A stretch of 64,000 bases of DNA from Cruorifilaria tuberocauda (taxonomy: Eukaryota; Nematoda; Chromadorea; Rhabditida; Onchocercidae): NCBI GenBank assembly GCA_013365365.1, contig JABVXU010000276.1, positions 1 through 64,000 on the forward strand. Direction: 5' to 3'. Each line of letters begins with the position of its first letter. Within the stretch, counting starts at the first letter, position 1. The notes beneath the pieces are model-generated. The model saw only the letters and a list, made by a program, of their open reading frames with translations, did not search any database and was not told the origin of the DNA. Positions 61,957 to 64,000 of the stretch are shown here, one piece after another. A program made the position numbers and the translations under genes.

Positions 61957-63498
61957 CAACAGATGAAAACCTGCAAAAATAAGTAAATAATTGAATTTTA
62001 ATGAATGTCTTGTATTATTTTAGGCATGGAAAAAGCATTGTCTAAGACTGATTTGATAATCTGATAAGTCTAATATACTGTGATATCAGTATTTCTTTCA
62101 AATGGTATTATGATAACTATGCTTCGTATTATGTGGCGTTTTCGCTTACTAAAGTAATATATAAGTTATTAGAAAATATAACAATATACCGATATCATGT
62201 AAGCAAGATAACACTGCACAATATTGCTTGATATAATGATATGAAAAAAGTGACAAAAGTAATCGTAACTTATGCATTACAACGAATAAACATACATATA
62301 AAAATGTAAAAGCTATTTAAGTGAATAAAAAATATATTTTTTTTTCTTATCAATAGGAATACCTAAATTTCATTTTTCTAATATCACTCCAATTACTCAT
62401 GAAAACTTTAATGATCCAAAAAGATTTCAATCACTTTATTATTTATACTATCAATTTTAATAAACTACTCATATTTTATGATCAAGTTATTTATAATATT
62501 TTTTATATCCTATTAAAAGATAAAAATCTCTTATGCAACTAGGAAATTATGATTATTAGGAAGTTTAATCAGTTGGGTCATTAAATGAGAAGCTATCATC
62601 AAGAAATAAAGATGAAAATTAAATTTGACACAAACATACCATATATGAAAAAACTATCCTTCTACTATCCACTTTAATTGATATTACAAAACCGCAATTA
62701 ACGAGAACCGGAAAACCGGAAAGGCAAGAAGGAAATATAACGAGTCCAGAAAGCAGAGTATCGGTATATGAAACAGTCTCTAAAACGAAAACGCCCCCAG
62801 CGTTTAATTCGTTTTTCGGTGGTTGAAGTTAAAAATTCAAATTTAAATATTAATCATCATTATTAATCGTTGGGATCAATTTATCAGTTTTCTAGGTCAG
62901 TTTATCTGTATTACTTTTTCTAAATCAGTTTATTTGTATTGATTTTTTCTAGATTACTTTATTTGTATCTAATCATATCAGTGGCTGAATTACAAAAAAT
63001 TTGATGAAATTAAATTAATGACTTATAATTTTATTGATTGATTGATATAAGACTTAAAATTAGAGAAATTTTATCTTATCTGAATACTATACAATCAATT
63101 TTATTCTGTTAAGAAATTTCTTGTTTTTTATTTCTTCTTTTTTCTTTTTTTTGTTTACGATTTGATTTTAACAGAATGAGTAATCAGATTCGTTATTAAG
63201 TAACATAAAAGTATTATGAGAGTAATTTGTTACTTCGCATTTATTAACTTTTTACTTCTTATTAATCAATCATATGTAAAATTTATTTTTTCTTTACAAA
63301 ATTATTTATTAGAAAAGAAACACAATAAGAGAAATTGGAAAAAAATAGAATGAGAAAAAAGGTAAAACTTAAGCCAACTTGATTTGGACTTTGATTACTT
63401 TTTGAATTTATATCAATTATATTTGCATTTGAACTATTCGATTTCCAATTAGTTGTATTAATGATATTTTAGAGAAATTCAAAGAAAAAAGAAAACAA

Positions 63499-63557
63499 GA
63501 GAAATTTATATTTTATAGAGAAATTTATATAGAAATTTATATTTTGAAATAGCAGGA
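63499..63557. repeat. AGAAATTTATAT short direct repeats
   Basis: Three nearly identical copies of (AG)AGAAATTTATAT occur within 60 bases. Confidence 0.75.
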
Positions 63558-63641
63558 TAAGTTTTAAGACATACATGAAAAAATACATTGCTATGTTAAA
63601 AGATATTGGTTTATTTACGAGAAATATTTAAAAATATTATT

Positions 63642-63699
63642 TGATTCACGTGAAATATTGATCATGAAATATTGATTTACGTGAAAATTTACGTGAAAT
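63642..63699. repeat. ACGTGAAA(T) direct-repeat cluster
   Basis: CACGTGAAATATTGAT, CATGAAATATTGAT, TTACGTGAAAA and TTACGTGAAAT follow each other, sharing the ACGTGAAA core or ATGAAATATTGAT. The cluster abuts the MITE-like element. Confidence 0.75.
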
Positions 63700-63861
63700 T
63701 AGTGATGAATGGTAAAAGAGATTATTTGAAAATCGTTATAAAAGTAACTTATATTAAAGAAAATATGATATAAAGTATAAATAGAGCAAACAATCATGGG
63801 AAATATGGAATAATGAACTTTAAGTTTGGTAAATTTTGATTAATTTTACCATTCATCACTA
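63700..63861. mobile_element. MITE-like element with 16-bp terminal inverted repeats and TA flanks
   Basis: GTGATGAATGGTAAAA (63702-63717) and its exact reverse complement (63844-63859) bound 126 AT-rich bases. Each outer end is flanked by TA, the target-site duplication typical of Tc1/mariner-type elements. There is no coding capacity. The call rests on structure alone; no second copy is visible in this window. Confidence 0.6.
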
Positions 63862-64000
63862 ACCTTTAAATGCTTAAAAAGTAATATTATACAAAAGATA
63901 ATTTTTCCACTTTTAAACTTATCAAATGTATTATTTTCATTCTTTTTTTTATTTTCACTTTTTTATATATCATCCTTAAATGATAATAACAATGCATAAA

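Larger units (their letters stand above)
61957..64000. other. Upstream region of HS2ST gene to window edge, no gene seen
   Basis: AT-rich. A GC-richer island at about 62690-62830 holds overlapping AACCGGAAA copies and may be promoter-related. Short direct repeats (63499-63557, 63642-63700) and a MITE-like element (63700-63861) lie near the right edge. Confidence 0.6.

Overview
This window looks like nuclear DNA of a nematode, most likely a clade III parasite of the filarial type. The base composition is AT-rich. Genes are broken into many short exons, with introns mostly of 100-700 bases. Several start codons sit directly behind a splice-acceptor sequence, as expected for spliced-leader trans-splicing. 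All the genes recognised are single-copy eukaryotic housekeeping genes. I rebuilt eleven by joining exons by hand. Ten give an open frame whose length is divisible by three and close to the family norm; the other, the SLC25A42-like carrier, also closes in frame but its N-terminus is unresolved.

Layout: (1) 2513-8687, minus, SPPL2-type intramembrane aspartyl protease. (2) 9978-15855, minus, elongation factor 2. (3) 16566-21317, plus, claspin. (4) 22305-23165, minus, ribosomal protein L32, with a decayed copy of its last exon at about 21824-21959. (5) 26732-32012, minus, a protein with three PWWP-like modules and a MUM1/PWWP3-like tail. (6) 34889-37537, minus, mitochondrial carrier like SLC25A42. 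(7) 39231-41168, plus, ERdj4/DNAJB9-like ER co-chaperone. (8) 42946-46958, minus, cereblon. (9) 47607-49323, plus, NUDT21/CFIm25. (10) 50422-58277, plus, RNA polymerase I second-largest subunit. (11) 59503-61956, minus, heparan sulfate 2-O-sulfotransferase.

The genes do not form one pathway. Two themes recur: protein synthesis and its supply (EF2, RPL32, Pol I, NUDT21), and membrane or secretory-pathway functions (SPPL2, DNAJB9, HS2ST). The EF2/claspin and cereblon/NUDT21 pairs are head-to-head with gaps of about 650-710 bases, so shared promoters are possible. Gaps between genes hold simple repeats, small inverted repeats and one MITE-like element at the right edge. I saw no rRNA, tRNA, CRISPR array, operon of bacterial type or viral gene.

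No clearly new multi-gene system is visible. The items most worth a second look are the cereblon drug-pocket residues, a lone CHK1-docking-like motif in claspin, the RPL32 exon fossil, the three-PWWP protein, two GC-AG introns, and several compact inverted repeats. Exon borders were read by eye from splice consensus, frame and family similarity; no alignment or search was run.
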